NCBI RefSeq assembly: GCF_013267835.1
Contig: NZ_CP053939.1
Location: 62,001 to 126,000 of the forward strand
From: Neisseria mucosa
GTDB lineage: Bacteria; Pseudomonadota; Gammaproteobacteria; Burkholderiales; Neisseriaceae
DNA: 64,000 nucleotides
Reading direction: 5' to 3'
This document shows positions 48,272-55,965 of the stretch, in pieces; within the stretch, counting starts at the first letter, position 1, and every line of letters starts with the position of its first letter. The translations under genes and the position numbers were made by a program. Under the pieces are notes generated by a model. It searched no databases, was not told the DNA's origin, and saw nothing but the letters and a program-made list of their open reading frames with translations.

Positions 48272-49204
48272 ATGAAAATTGCAAATAATATTACCGAGCT
48301 GATCGGCAACACACCTCTGGTGAAACTGAACCGCCTGACCGAAGGTTTAAAAGCGCAAATTGCCGTTAAACTTGAATTCTTTAATCCGGGCAGCAGTGTG
48401 AAAGACCGTATTGCTGAATCTATGATTGAAGCGGCCGAGAAAGCCGGTAAAATCAATAAAGATACCGTTATCGTCGAGGCAACCAGCGGTAATACCGGTA
48501 TCGGTTTGGCCATGGTGTGCGCGGCCCGGGGGTATAAATTGGCCATCACCATGCCTGAAAGCATGAGTAAAGAACGCAAAATGCTGCTGCGTGCGTTCGG
48601 TGCAGAATTGATTTTGACCCCAGCTGCCGAAGGCATGGCAGGCGCTATCGCCAAAGCCCAATCTTTAGTGGACGAACATCCGGGCACTTATTTCATGCCG
48701 CGCCAATTTGATAACGAGGCCAATCCTGAAGTTCACCGTAAAACCACTGCCGAAGAAATTTGGCGCGATACAGACGGTAAAGTGGATATTTTCGTGGCCG
48801 GTGTGGGTACGGGCGGTACGATTACCGGCGTGGGCGAAGTGTTGAAAAAATACAAACCCGAAGTTCAAATCGTGGCCGTCGAGCCTGAAGCTTCCCCAGT
48901 ATTGAGTGGCGGCGAAAAAGGCCCTCATCCGATTCAAGGTTTGGGTGCAGGCTTTATCCCCAGCGTTTTGAATACGACTGTTTATGACAGCATTTCCAAA
49001 GTACCTAACGAGGCAGCGTTTGAAACTGCGCGCGCTATGGCCGAAAAAGAAGGCATTTTGGTGGGTATTTCTTCAGGTGCGGCAGTATGGAGCGCATTGC
49101 AACTGGCCAAAAAACCTGAAAACGAAGGCAAGCTGATCGTTGTCTTGTTGCCATCATATGGCGAACGCTATCTTTCTACACCTCTGTTTGCCGATTTGGC
49201 ATAA
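48272..49204 (+). CDS. cysK: Cysteine synthase A (O-acetylserine sulfhydrylase)
   Basis: This 310-residue PLP enzyme makes cysteine from O-acetylserine and sulfide. The PLP lysine is in [14 protein letters not shown] (about residue 42), the substrate loop is [12 protein letters not shown] (about residue 69), and the phosphate-binding [12 protein letters not shown] is near residue 178. The length and DVFVAGVG-type segment (VDIFVAGVG) favour CysK over CysM. The ATG at 48272 directly follows AGGAGCAGGAA; a frame opens 12 codons earlier. Confidence 0.96.
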   Translation: MKIANNITELIGNTPLVKLNRLTEGLKAQIAVKLEFFNPGSSVKDRIAESMIEAAEKAGKINKDTVIVEATSGNTGIGLAMVCAARGYKLAITMPESMSKERKMLLRAFGAELILTPAAEGMAGAIAKAQSLVDEHPGTYFMPRQFDNEANPEVHRKTTAEEIWRDTDGKVDIFVAGVGTGGTITGVGEVLKKYKPEVQIVAVEPEASPVLSGGEKGPHPIQGLGAGFIPSVLNTTVYDSISKVPNEAAFETARAMAEKEGILVGISSGAAVWSALQLAKKPENEGKLIVVLLPSYGERYLSTPLFADLA

Positions 49205-49219
49205 TATAGGATTGTTGTT

Positions 49220-49247
49220 AAAAGGCCGTTTTCAGACGGCCTTTTTT
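49220..49247 (+). terminator. cysK terminator with one complete DUS
   Basis: AAAAGGCCG, loop TTTTCAGA and CGGCCTTTTTT form a compact terminator. Only the right arm is a complete inverse DUS (49231-49242); the left arm lacks the TCTGAA half. Confidence 0.85.
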
Positions 49248-49345
49248 GCGTATGGGCTTGAGATATCGTATGAAATCTGTTGTAATTCAGTTAATCTGTT
49301 TTGAATACCGTTATTCAAAAGTTGGTTTCTTCAACGAATCATGCT

Positions 49346-49351
49346 TATAAT
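49346..49351 (+). promoter_or_regulatory. -10 element placed for a leaderless mRNA
   Basis: TATAAT with a weak -35 TTGGTT (49322-49327, 18-base spacing). The predicted start point is within a base or two of the ATG at 49359. Confidence 0.5.
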
Positions 49352-49358
49352 GCGCATT

Positions 49359-49859
49359 ATGAAAAAATACATTCTTCCTATCCTTGCCGTAGCGGCACTT
49401 GCCGGTTGTGAATCGATTTATGTTCCGACTTTGAAAGAAGTGCCAGTTCGACCAACCAATGTCAAAAAGCCTAAGGCTGATTCACAAGTTTCAGCCAGCG
49501 GTTATCATTTGGCTCCTTCGCATTGGGCAGATGTTTCCAAGATTCATGATGAAGCACGCCGCTTGAGCACCCAAGTGAGCCAAGGTAACCTGACCAAAGT
49601 TCAGGCCGCCCAATATTTGAACCGCTTCCGTATCCAACAAGTGGGACGCAACTCCGTCGATGACAGTATGTACGAAGTTTATCTGCGTTCTGCCGTTGAC
49701 AGCCAACGTGGTGAGATTACTACCGAGCAATCCAAACAGTACATCCAAGGTGCTTTGCGCGGTTGGCAACAACGCTGGAAAAACATGGATACTAAGCCAA
49801 GCAATCCTGCATTTACCAACTTCTTGATGGAAGTTATGGGTATGCAGCCTTTGAAATAA
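49359..49859 (+). CDS. Predicted lipoprotein of unknown function
   Basis: This 166-residue protein has a signal peptide and lipobox LAGC (Cys near residue 16). The mature part is polar and mostly helical (HDEARRLSTQVSQGNLTKVQAAQYLNRFR in part) and ends FLMEVMGMQPLK. No family is recognised. A perfect -10 (TATAAT, 49346-49351) lies only seven bases before the ATG, so transcription could begin at or next to the start codon. In-frame ATG codons at 49341 and 49350 overlap that -10 and are therefore unlikely starts if this promoter is used. Confidence 0.75.
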   Translation: MKKYILPILAVAALAGCESIYVPTLKEVPVRPTNVKKPKADSQVSASGYHLAPSHWADVSKIHDEARRLSTQVSQGNLTKVQAAQYLNRFRIQQVGRNSVDDSMYEVYLRSAVDSQRGEITTEQSKQYIQGALRGWQQRWKNMDTKPSNPAFTNFLMEVMGMQPLK

Positions 49860-49877
49860 AAAAGTCATAAACCGAGA

Positions 49878-49909
49878 AGGCCGTCTGAATATTCAGACGG
49901 CCTTCTTTT
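49878..49909. terminator. Bidirectional DUS-pair terminator between the lipoprotein and YkvA genes
   Basis: AGGCCGTCTGAA (49878-49889) and its inverse (49892-49903), followed by TCTTTTT, between converging genes. Confidence 0.8.
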
Positions 49910-49944
49910 TGCATTTTATATCGGTATTGTTGAACTCTATCTAA

Positions 49945-50328
49945 TCAAGAGCCAAACAGCTTGTCAGCCGCTTGACGGGCTTTTTCTTTGATGTCTTCGG
50001 TCAGGTAGTTTTTCATTTGGGAATAAACCAACGCAATGACGGCAATGTCATCACTGAAGCCAAAGGGAATCAGAAGATCGGGAATGCTGTCGATAGGGCT
50101 GAGGAAGTAAACCAGTGCGCCGACAATAATCATTTTGGCGTGTTTGGGTGTATGTTCGGATTCCCAGAGATAATAAAGCGCATAAAGCTGGCGGACGACA
50201 GGTTTGCCCAAGCGGCCGGCAAAACGTCCAAGTTTTTTCATGAAGCCGGATGTGTCTAAGTTTCGACGGCGGAAGGAGGGGATGTAGTTTTCCGGATCGG
50301 GTGTGTTTTGATGAGGGGAGTGTGCCAT
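49945..50328 (-). CDS. YkvA-family membrane protein (DUF1232)
   Basis: This 127-residue protein carries the DUF1232 signature VGALVYFLSPIDSIPDLLIP (about residues 69-88) and FSDDIAVIALV. One or two hydrophobic helices suggest membrane association; the role of the family is not known. The N-terminus is polar (about 25 residues). GGAAGC precedes the ATG by six bases. It is a single gene. Confidence 0.85.
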   Translation of the reverse strand: MAHSPHQNTPDPENYIPSFRRRNLDTSGFMKKLGRFAGRLGKPVVRQLYALYYLWESEHTPKHAKMIIVGALVYFLSPIDSIPDLLIPFGFSDDIAVIALVYSQMKNYLTEDIKEKARQAADKLFGS

Positions 50329-50744
50329 GATTGAGCTTCCTTTTTAAGGTATGGAAACATGGTTGGTGTTGCGTTGTATTTTAGTCTATTTGGGGGCGGA
50401 TAAAATGCTTATGAATGTATAACTATGTAATAGTGATACCAATGCTGCAATAGTAATAAGTTAAGAAAGGCATATGCCTTTGTAAAAATGGCGTTTAAGA
50501 ATGAGAATTTATCTTGCAGTTGATATGATTCTCAAGTCATGATGATGTTATCGTCAGTGTTACGGCGGGCAGGGTGGCTTAATTGCAGGAAAGTCACAAA
50601 AAGACCAATCATACAAAAAAAAATTTAGAAATGATTATTTGATTTTATTGGTATTTTGGTAAAAACCATTGGAGTACTCATAAATTACACTGTTCAAAAT
50701 GAGATAAAACAGGTAAATTATGGTTTATGTAGCTTATTGTAGTC
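50329..50744 (+). promoter_or_regulatory. sdh upstream region with two inverted repeats
   Basis: This AT-rich non-coding stretch holds a perfect 16-base palindrome AAAGGCATATGCCTTT (50466-50481) and an inverted repeat with arms TGAGAAT (50502-50508) and ATTCTCA (50528-50534). These are candidate operator sites for control of the TCA cluster. No gene and no uptake sequence were seen. Confidence 0.5.
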
Positions 50745-50773
50745 TTGAGCTATAGGTTTTGAGCTGATAATAA
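50745..50773 (+). promoter_or_regulatory. sdhC promoter
   Basis: TTGAGC (50745-50750) and TAATAA (50768-50773) are 17 bases apart, ending 18 bases before the sdhC start. Confidence 0.5.
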
Positions 50774-50791
50774 ATCATAGAGGAACTGACC

Positions 50792-51169
50792 ATGTCCGCC
50801 AAATCACGCCCGGTATTTTTGGAAATTCCCAATATCCGATTGCCCATACCGGGGATTGTATCTATTCTTCACCGTATCAGCGGCGTCGGCTTGTTTTTGA
50901 TGCTGCCTGTTCTTTTATACCTCTTCTCAGGAACATTGGATCGCGAATCGTCGTTTGAAGCATATCGTTCCGTTATTTCTAATCCGTTTGTGAAGTTGAT
51001 CCTCATCGGTCTGCTGTGGGCGTATCTACATCATCTCTTTGCCGGCATCCGCTTTCTGTTTTTGGATGCGCATAAAGGCTTGGAGCTGAATACCGCGCGC
51101 AATACCGCTAAAGCCGTATTTGCTTCTGCATTGGTTTTGACTGTCGTTTTGGGAGCTTTATTATGGTAG
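50792..51169 (+). CDS. sdhC: Succinate dehydrogenase cytochrome b556 subunit
   Basis: This 125-residue membrane anchor of complex II has three membrane helices, the RP...PIP-type N-terminus (SRPVFLEIPNIRLPIPG), the quinone-site SILHRISGVGLF (about residues 25-36) and the haem-region HHLFAGIRFLFLD near residue 82. AGAGGA precedes the ATG. It overlaps sdhD by seven bases. Confidence 0.95.
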   Translation: MSAKSRPVFLEIPNIRLPIPGIVSILHRISGVGLFLMLPVLLYLFSGTLDRESSFEAYRSVISNPFVKLILIGLLWAYLHHLFAGIRFLFLDAHKGLELNTARNTAKAVFASALVLTVVLGALLW

Positions 51170-51504
51170 ATCGTAAATTGACAGGTGCGCATTACGGTTT
51201 GCGCGATTGGGCAATGCAGCGTGCAACTGCGGTCATCATGTTGGTGTATACCGTAGTTCTTTTGGTTGTTTTGTTCACGTTGCCTAAAGAATATTCGGCA
51301 TGGCAGGCATTTTTTGATCAAACTTGGGTGAAAGTGTTTACCCAAGTGAGCTTTTTGGCCGTATTTTTGCATGCGTGGGTAGGTATCCGTGATTTGTGGA
51401 TGGACTACATTAAGCCTTTCGGCGTGCGTTTGTTTTTACAAGTTGCCACCATCGTTTGGTTGGTAGGCTGCTTGGTGTATTCAGTTAAAGTAATTTGGGG
51501 GTAA
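51163..51504 (+). CDS. sdhD: Succinate dehydrogenase membrane anchor SdhD
   Basis: This 113-residue protein has three membrane helices, [16 protein letters not shown] near the start and [18 protein letters not shown] (about residues 68-85), with the haem-ligand His and the conserved Asp/Tyr. It is translationally coupled to sdhC. Confidence 0.94.
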   Translation: MVDRKLTGAHYGLRDWAMQRATAVIMLVYTVVLLVVLFTLPKEYSAWQAFFDQTWVKVFTQVSFLAVFLHAWVGIRDLWMDYIKPFGVRLFLQVATIVWLVGCLVYSVKVIWG

Positions 51505-51506
51505 AT

Positions 51507-53270
51507 ATGAGTTTTCCTGTTCGTAAGTTTGATGCCGTGATTGTTGGCGGTGGTGGTGCAGGTTTACGCGCAGCCCTCCAATTGTCTAAATCTGGTTTGA
51601 ATTGTGCTGTTTTGTCTAAAGTGTTCCCGACTCGTTCTCATACTGTAGCGGCTCAGGGCGGTATTTCTGCTTCATTGGGTAATGTGCAGGAAGACCGTTG
51701 GGATTGGCACATGTACGATACCGTGAAAGGTTCCGACTGGCTGGGCGACCAAGATGCGATTGAGTTTATGTGTCGCGCCGCGCCTGAGGCAGTGATTGAA
51801 TTGGAACACATGGGTATGCCTTTTGACCGCGTAGAAAGCGGTAAAATTTACCAACGTCCTTTCGGCGGCCATACTGCCGAACACGGTAAACGCGCGGTAG
51901 AACGTGCTTGCGCGGTTGCCGACCGTACCGGTCATGCGATGTTGCATACGTTGTACCAACAAAACGTCCGTGCCAATACACAATTCTTTGTAGAATGGAC
52001 GGCGCAAGATTTGATTCGTGATGAAAACGGCGACGTCGTCGGTGTAACCGCCATGGAAATGGAAACCGGCGAAGTTTATATTTTCCACGCTAAAGCCGTA
52101 ATGTTTGCTACTGGCGGTGGCGGCCGTATTTATGCGTCTTCTACCAATGCCTATATGAATACCGGTGATGGTTTGGGTATTTGTGCCCGTGCAGGTATTC
52201 CGTTGGAAGACATGGAATTCTGGCAATTCCATCCGACCGGTGTGGCCGGTGCAGGCGTGTTGATTACCGAAGGTGTGCGCGGTGAAGGTGGTATTTTGTT
52301 GAACGCCAACGGCGAACGCTTTATGGAACGTTATGCCCCAACCGTAAAAGACTTGGCTTCCCGTGACGTGGTTTCCCGTGCAATGGCAATGGAAATCTAC
52401 GAAGGTCGCGGTTGCGGCAAAAACAAAGACCATGTATTGCTGAAAATCGACCATATCGGTGCAGAAAAAATTATGGAAAAACTGCCGGGCATCCGCGAGA
52501 TTTCCATTCAGTTTGCCGGTATCGACCCGATTAAAGACCCGATTCCTGTCGTGCCGACTACCCACTACATGATGGGCGGTATTCCAACCAATTATCATGG
52601 CGAAGTTGTCGTTCCTCAAGGCGACGAATACGAAGTGCCTGTAAAAGGCCTGTATGCTGCAGGTGAGTGCGCCTGTGCTTCCGTACACGGTGCGAACCGC
52701 TTGGGTACCAACTCCTTGTTGGACTTGGTGGTATTCGGTAAAGCTGCCGGCGACAGCATGATTAAATTCATCAAAGAGCAAAGCGGTTGGAAACCTCTGC
52801 CTGCTAATGCCGGCGAATTGACCCGTCAACGTATCGAGCGTTTGGACAACCAAACCGGCGGTGAAAACGTTGATGCCTTGCGTCGCGAGCTGCAACGTTC
52901 TGTTCAGCTGCACGCCGGCGTGTTCCGTACCGATGAGATTCTGAGCAAAGGCGTTCGAGAAATCATGGCGATTGCCGAGCGTGTGAAACGTACTGAAATC
53001 AAAGATAAGAGCAAAGTGTGGAATACCGCGCGTATCGAAGCCTTGGAATTGGATAATCTGATTGAAGTAGCGAAAGCGACTTTGGTGTCCGCCGAAGCAC
53101 GTAAAGAATCGCGCGGCGCGCACGCTTCAGACGACCATCCTGAGCGTGATGACGAAAACTGGATGAAACATACCCTGTATCATTCAGATACCAATACTTT
53201 GTCTTACAAACCGGTACATACCAAGCCTTTGAGCGTGGAATACATCAAACCGGCCAAACGCGTTTATTGA
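51507..53270 (+). CDS. sdhA: Succinate dehydrogenase flavoprotein subunit
   Basis: This 587-residue catalytic subunit oxidises succinate with covalent FAD. The Rossmann motif [15 protein letters not shown] (about residue 13), the FAD-linking His in [11 protein letters not shown] (about residue 43), the substrate region FHPTG and the active-site [13 protein letters not shown] (about residue 396) are all present. The start at 51507, two bases after sdhD, fits the family better than 51495. In N. meningitidis the sdh mRNA is a target of the iron-regulated small RNA NrrF; that site was not examined here. Confidence 0.97.
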   Translation: MSFPVRKFDAVIVGGGGAGLRAALQLSKSGLNCAVLSKVFPTRSHTVAAQGGISASLGNVQEDRWDWHMYDTVKGSDWLGDQDAIEFMCRAAPEAVIELEHMGMPFDRVESGKIYQRPFGGHTAEHGKRAVERACAVADRTGHAMLHTLYQQNVRANTQFFVEWTAQDLIRDENGDVVGVTAMEMETGEVYIFHAKAVMFATGGGGRIYASSTNAYMNTGDGLGICARAGIPLEDMEFWQFHPTGVAGAGVLITEGVRGEGGILLNANGERFMERYAPTVKDLASRDVVSRAMAMEIYEGRGCGKNKDHVLLKIDHIGAEKIMEKLPGIREISIQFAGIDPIKDPIPVVPTTHYMMGGIPTNYHGEVVVPQGDEYEVPVKGLYAAGECACASVHGANRLGTNSLLDLVVFGKAAGDSMIKFIKEQSGWKPLPANAGELTRQRIERLDNQTGGENVDALRRELQRSVQLHAGVFRTDEILSKGVREIMAIAERVKRTEIKDKSKVWNTARIEALELDNLIEVAKATLVSAEARKESRGAHASDDHPERDDENWMKHTLYHSDTNTLSYKPVHTKPLSVEYIKPAKRVY

Positions 53271-53389
53271 TGAGTTTTCAGACGGTCTTTATCTTGGAGG
53301 CTGTCTGAAACCTAACCATACCCACATTGAACTGCCTGAATCCATAATACAAAATCATTGGGCAGTTTATGAGAAAAGGAACACTTCTC

Positions 53390-54097
53390 ATGGAAAAAAT
53401 GAGTTTTGAAATTTACCGTTACAACCCGGACGTTGATGCCAAGCCTTATATGCAACGTTACGAGTTGGAATTGGAACCAACCGACGTTAAACTTTTGGAC
53501 GCTTTGGTGCGCCTGAAAGCACAAGACGATACATTGTCTTTCCGCCGTTCTTGCCGCGAAGGTATTTGCGGTTCTGACGGTATGAACATCAACGGCAAAA
53601 ACGGCTTGGCATGTCTGACTGATTTGCGCAGCCTGAAACAGCCGGTCAAAATCCGTCCTCTGCCGGGCCTGCCTGTTATCCGCGACCTGATTGTGGACAT
53701 GACCCAATTCTTCAAACAATATCATTCCATCAAACCTTATGTTGTCAACGACAATCCGATTGATGCGGACAAAGAGCGTTTGCAAACTCAGGAAGAGCGT
53801 AAAGAGTTGGACGGTTTGTACGAATGTATTTTGTGTGCCTGCTGCTCGACTGCCTGCCCGTCATTCTGGTGGAATCCTGATAAATTCGTCGGTCCGTCCG
53901 GTTTGCTGAATGCTTACCGCTTCATTGCGGACAGCCGCGATACCATTACTAATGAGCGTTTGGATAATTTGAACGACCCATACCGTTTGTTCCGCTGCCA
54001 CACCATTATGAACTGCGTAGACGTATGTCCTAAACACTTGAATCCGACCCGAGCCATCGGTAAGATTAAAGAGATTATGTTGAAACGAGCCGTTTAA
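53390..54097 (+). CDS. sdhB: Succinate dehydrogenase iron-sulfur subunit
   Basis: This 235-residue protein carries three clusters: the [2Fe-2S] site in SCREGICGSDGMNING plus a later Cys, the [4Fe-4S] site in CILCACCSTACP (about residues 148-159) and the [3Fe-4S] site in CHTIMNCVDVCPK (about residues 206-218). AAGGA lies nine bases before the ATG at 53390. About 120 bases separate it from sdhA, including a degenerate DUS-like pair around 53276-53306. Confidence 0.96.
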   Translation: MEKMSFEIYRYNPDVDAKPYMQRYELELEPTDVKLLDALVRLKAQDDTLSFRRSCREGICGSDGMNINGKNGLACLTDLRSLKQPVKIRPLPGLPVIRDLIVDMTQFFKQYHSIKPYVVNDNPIDADKERLQTQEERKELDGLYECILCACCSTACPSFWWNPDKFVGPSGLLNAYRFIADSRDTITNERLDNLNDPYRLFRCHTIMNCVDVCPKHLNPTRAIGKIKEIMLKRAV

Positions 54098-54100
54098 GAA

Positions 54101-54349
54101 ATGATGGTTTTTGACGATATTGCCAAACGGAAAATCCGTTTTCAAACCCGCCGGGGATTATTGGAATTAGATTTAATCTTCGGTAGGTTCATGGAAAAAG
54201 AATTCGAGCACCTGAGTGATCAGGAATTGTCCGAATTTTCCGAAATCCTCGAATTTCAAGACCAAGAATTGCTTGCCTTGATTAACGGACATTCGGCGAC
54301 GGACAAGAAGCACCTGATTCCCATGCTTGAAAAAATCAGACAGGCATGA
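54101..54349 (+). CDS. sdhE: SdhE, succinate dehydrogenase flavinylation factor
   Basis: This 82-residue helical protein helps attach FAD to SdhA. The conserved RGxxE motif is [14 protein letters not shown] (residues 17-30), and [16 protein letters not shown] follows. It starts three bases after sdhB. This gene was formerly called ygfY or cptB in other bacteria. Confidence 0.93.
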   Translation: MMVFDDIAKRKIRFQTRRGLLELDLIFGRFMEKEFEHLSDQELSEFSEILEFQDQELLALINGHSATDKKHLIPMLEKIRQA

Positions 54350-54402
54350 TGTGTTATAGAGCTTGTTTGCGATACCGATCCGAACAAGCTCTTTCCATAC
54401 GG

Positions 54403-54414
54403 AGGCCGTCTGAA
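54403..54414 (+). repeat. DUS in the sdhE-gltA gap
   Basis: A single AGGCCGTCTGAA in the 120-base gap; a partial inverse copy (TTAGACGGC, about 54430) follows but is degenerate. Confidence 0.7.
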
Positions 54415-54471
54415 AAAAGACCGTGCCGCTTAGACGGCAACGAAAGCCCCAACCTACAAAGGAGTTTAAGA

Positions 54472-55755
54472 ATGTCTAAATCAGTCAAGCTCACCACCCC
54501 AAATCAAGAGGCTTTGGAGCTGCCAGTATTGGAAGCAAGTATCGGCCATGATGTGGTTGACATCCGTGCGTTGACAAAAAATACAGGTCTGTTTTCATTC
54601 GACCCAGGATTCGTATCCACTGCAAGTTGCGAATCCAAAATCACTTATATTGACGGCGATAAAGGTCTGTTGTATTACCGTGGTTATCCTATCGAGCAGC
54701 TGGCCGAAAAATCCGATTACTTGGAAGTTTGCTACCTGTTGATCTACGGCGAGCTGCCTACGCCCGAACAGAAAAAAGAATTTGATGCCACAGTCAGCCA
54801 CCATACTATGGTACATGAACAGTTGACTTGGTTCTTCCGCGGTTTCCGCCGTGATGCGCATCCGATGGCGATGATGGTGGGTGTGGTTGGCGCGTTGTCT
54901 GCGTTCTATCAAGACAGCTTGGATATTACCAATCCTGAACACCGCAAAATCGCGATTTACCGCTTAATCTCCAAAATTCCGACCATTGCGGCAATGTGTT
55001 ACCGTTATTCCAACGGTCTGCCGTTCAATTATCCCAAAAATAACCTTTCCTATGCTGAAAACTTCTTGCACATGATGTTTGCCACACCGTGTGAAGAATA
55101 CAAACCTAATCCAGTATTGGCCCGCGCACTCGACCGCATCTTTATTTTGCATGCCGATCACGAGCAAAATGCGTCAACTTCAACCGTACGTTTGGCCGGT
55201 TCTTCCGGTGCGAACCCGTTTGCCTGTATCGCAGCCGGTATCGCTTGCCTGTGGGGTGCTTCACACGGCGGTGCAAACGAAGCCGTGTTGAAAATGCTGG
55301 ATGAAATCGGCGATGTTTCGAATGTTGCCGAATACATGGAAGGTGTGAAACAACGCAAATACCGCCTGATGGGCTTCGGTCACCGCGTATACCGCAATAT
55401 GGACCCGCGCGCCAGCATCATGCGCGAAACCTGCTATGAAGTCTTGAAAGAGTTGGGTTTGGAAGATAGTCCGAAATTCAAGCTGGCGATGGAATTGGAA
55501 CAAATTGCACTGAAAGACCCATTCTTTGTCGAACGCAAACTGTATCCAAACGTCGATTTCTACTCCGGCATCGTCTTGTCCGCGTTAGGTATTCCGACCG
55601 AAATGTTTACCGTTATCTTTGCGTTGTCCCGCAGTGTAGGCTGGATTTCACATTGGCATGAAATGATTAGCGATCCGACACTGAAAATCGGCCGCCCACG
55701 TCAACTGTATACCGGTGCGGAACGTCGTGATTATGTTCCGGTGGATAAGCGCTAA
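54472..55755 (+). CDS. gltA: Citrate synthase (type II)
   Basis: This 427-residue enzyme condenses oxaloacetate and acetyl-CoA. Catalytic residues lie in [13 protein letters not shown] (about residue 264), [13 protein letters not shown] (about residue 304) and the Asp of [11 protein letters not shown] (about residue 360). The N-terminal domain has [26 protein letters not shown] lies just before the ATG at 54472; the frame opens at 54346 but that extension is non-coding. Confidence 0.97.
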   Translation: MSKSVKLTTPNQEALELPVLEASIGHDVVDIRALTKNTGLFSFDPGFVSTASCESKITYIDGDKGLLYYRGYPIEQLAEKSDYLEVCYLLIYGELPTPEQKKEFDATVSHHTMVHEQLTWFFRGFRRDAHPMAMMVGVVGALSAFYQDSLDITNPEHRKIAIYRLISKIPTIAAMCYRYSNGLPFNYPKNNLSYAENFLHMMFATPCEEYKPNPVLARALDRIFILHADHEQNASTSTVRLAGSSGANPFACIAAGIACLWGASHGGANEAVLKMLDEIGDVSNVAEYMEGVKQRKYRLMGFGHRVYRNMDPRASIMRETCYEVLKELGLEDSPKFKLAMELEQIALKDPFFVERKLYPNVDFYSGIVLSALGIPTEMFTVIFALSRSVGWISHWHEMISDPTLKIGRPRQLYTGAERRDYVPVDKR

Positions 55756-55965
55756 CAGACAATATATTAATATATTGTTGAAAAGTCGTTTGAAAAAATC
55801 GAATTGTTGTTTTCAATGAGGTTGACCCGTAATTAATTAAGTTGATAACAGGTAATTTGATTTAAAATAGGGTAGAATAAAGTGTCATTTCAGACGGCCT
55901 GAATTCCGTTCGGAGAACACGGGATTCTACCCTTTGTTTATATTTTAAAGAAAAGAGCTCACGCC

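Noticed and set aside
50502-50534. Fur box in the sdhC upstream region
   Set aside because: The arms TGAGAAT/ATTCTCA resemble part of a Fur site, but spacing and core do not fit the GATAATGATAATCATTATC consensus.
51672-53123. 483-codon open frame antisense to sdhA
   Set aside because: It mirrors the codon bias of sdhA; composition (His/Phe/Thr-rich, no family) shows it is a shadow frame.
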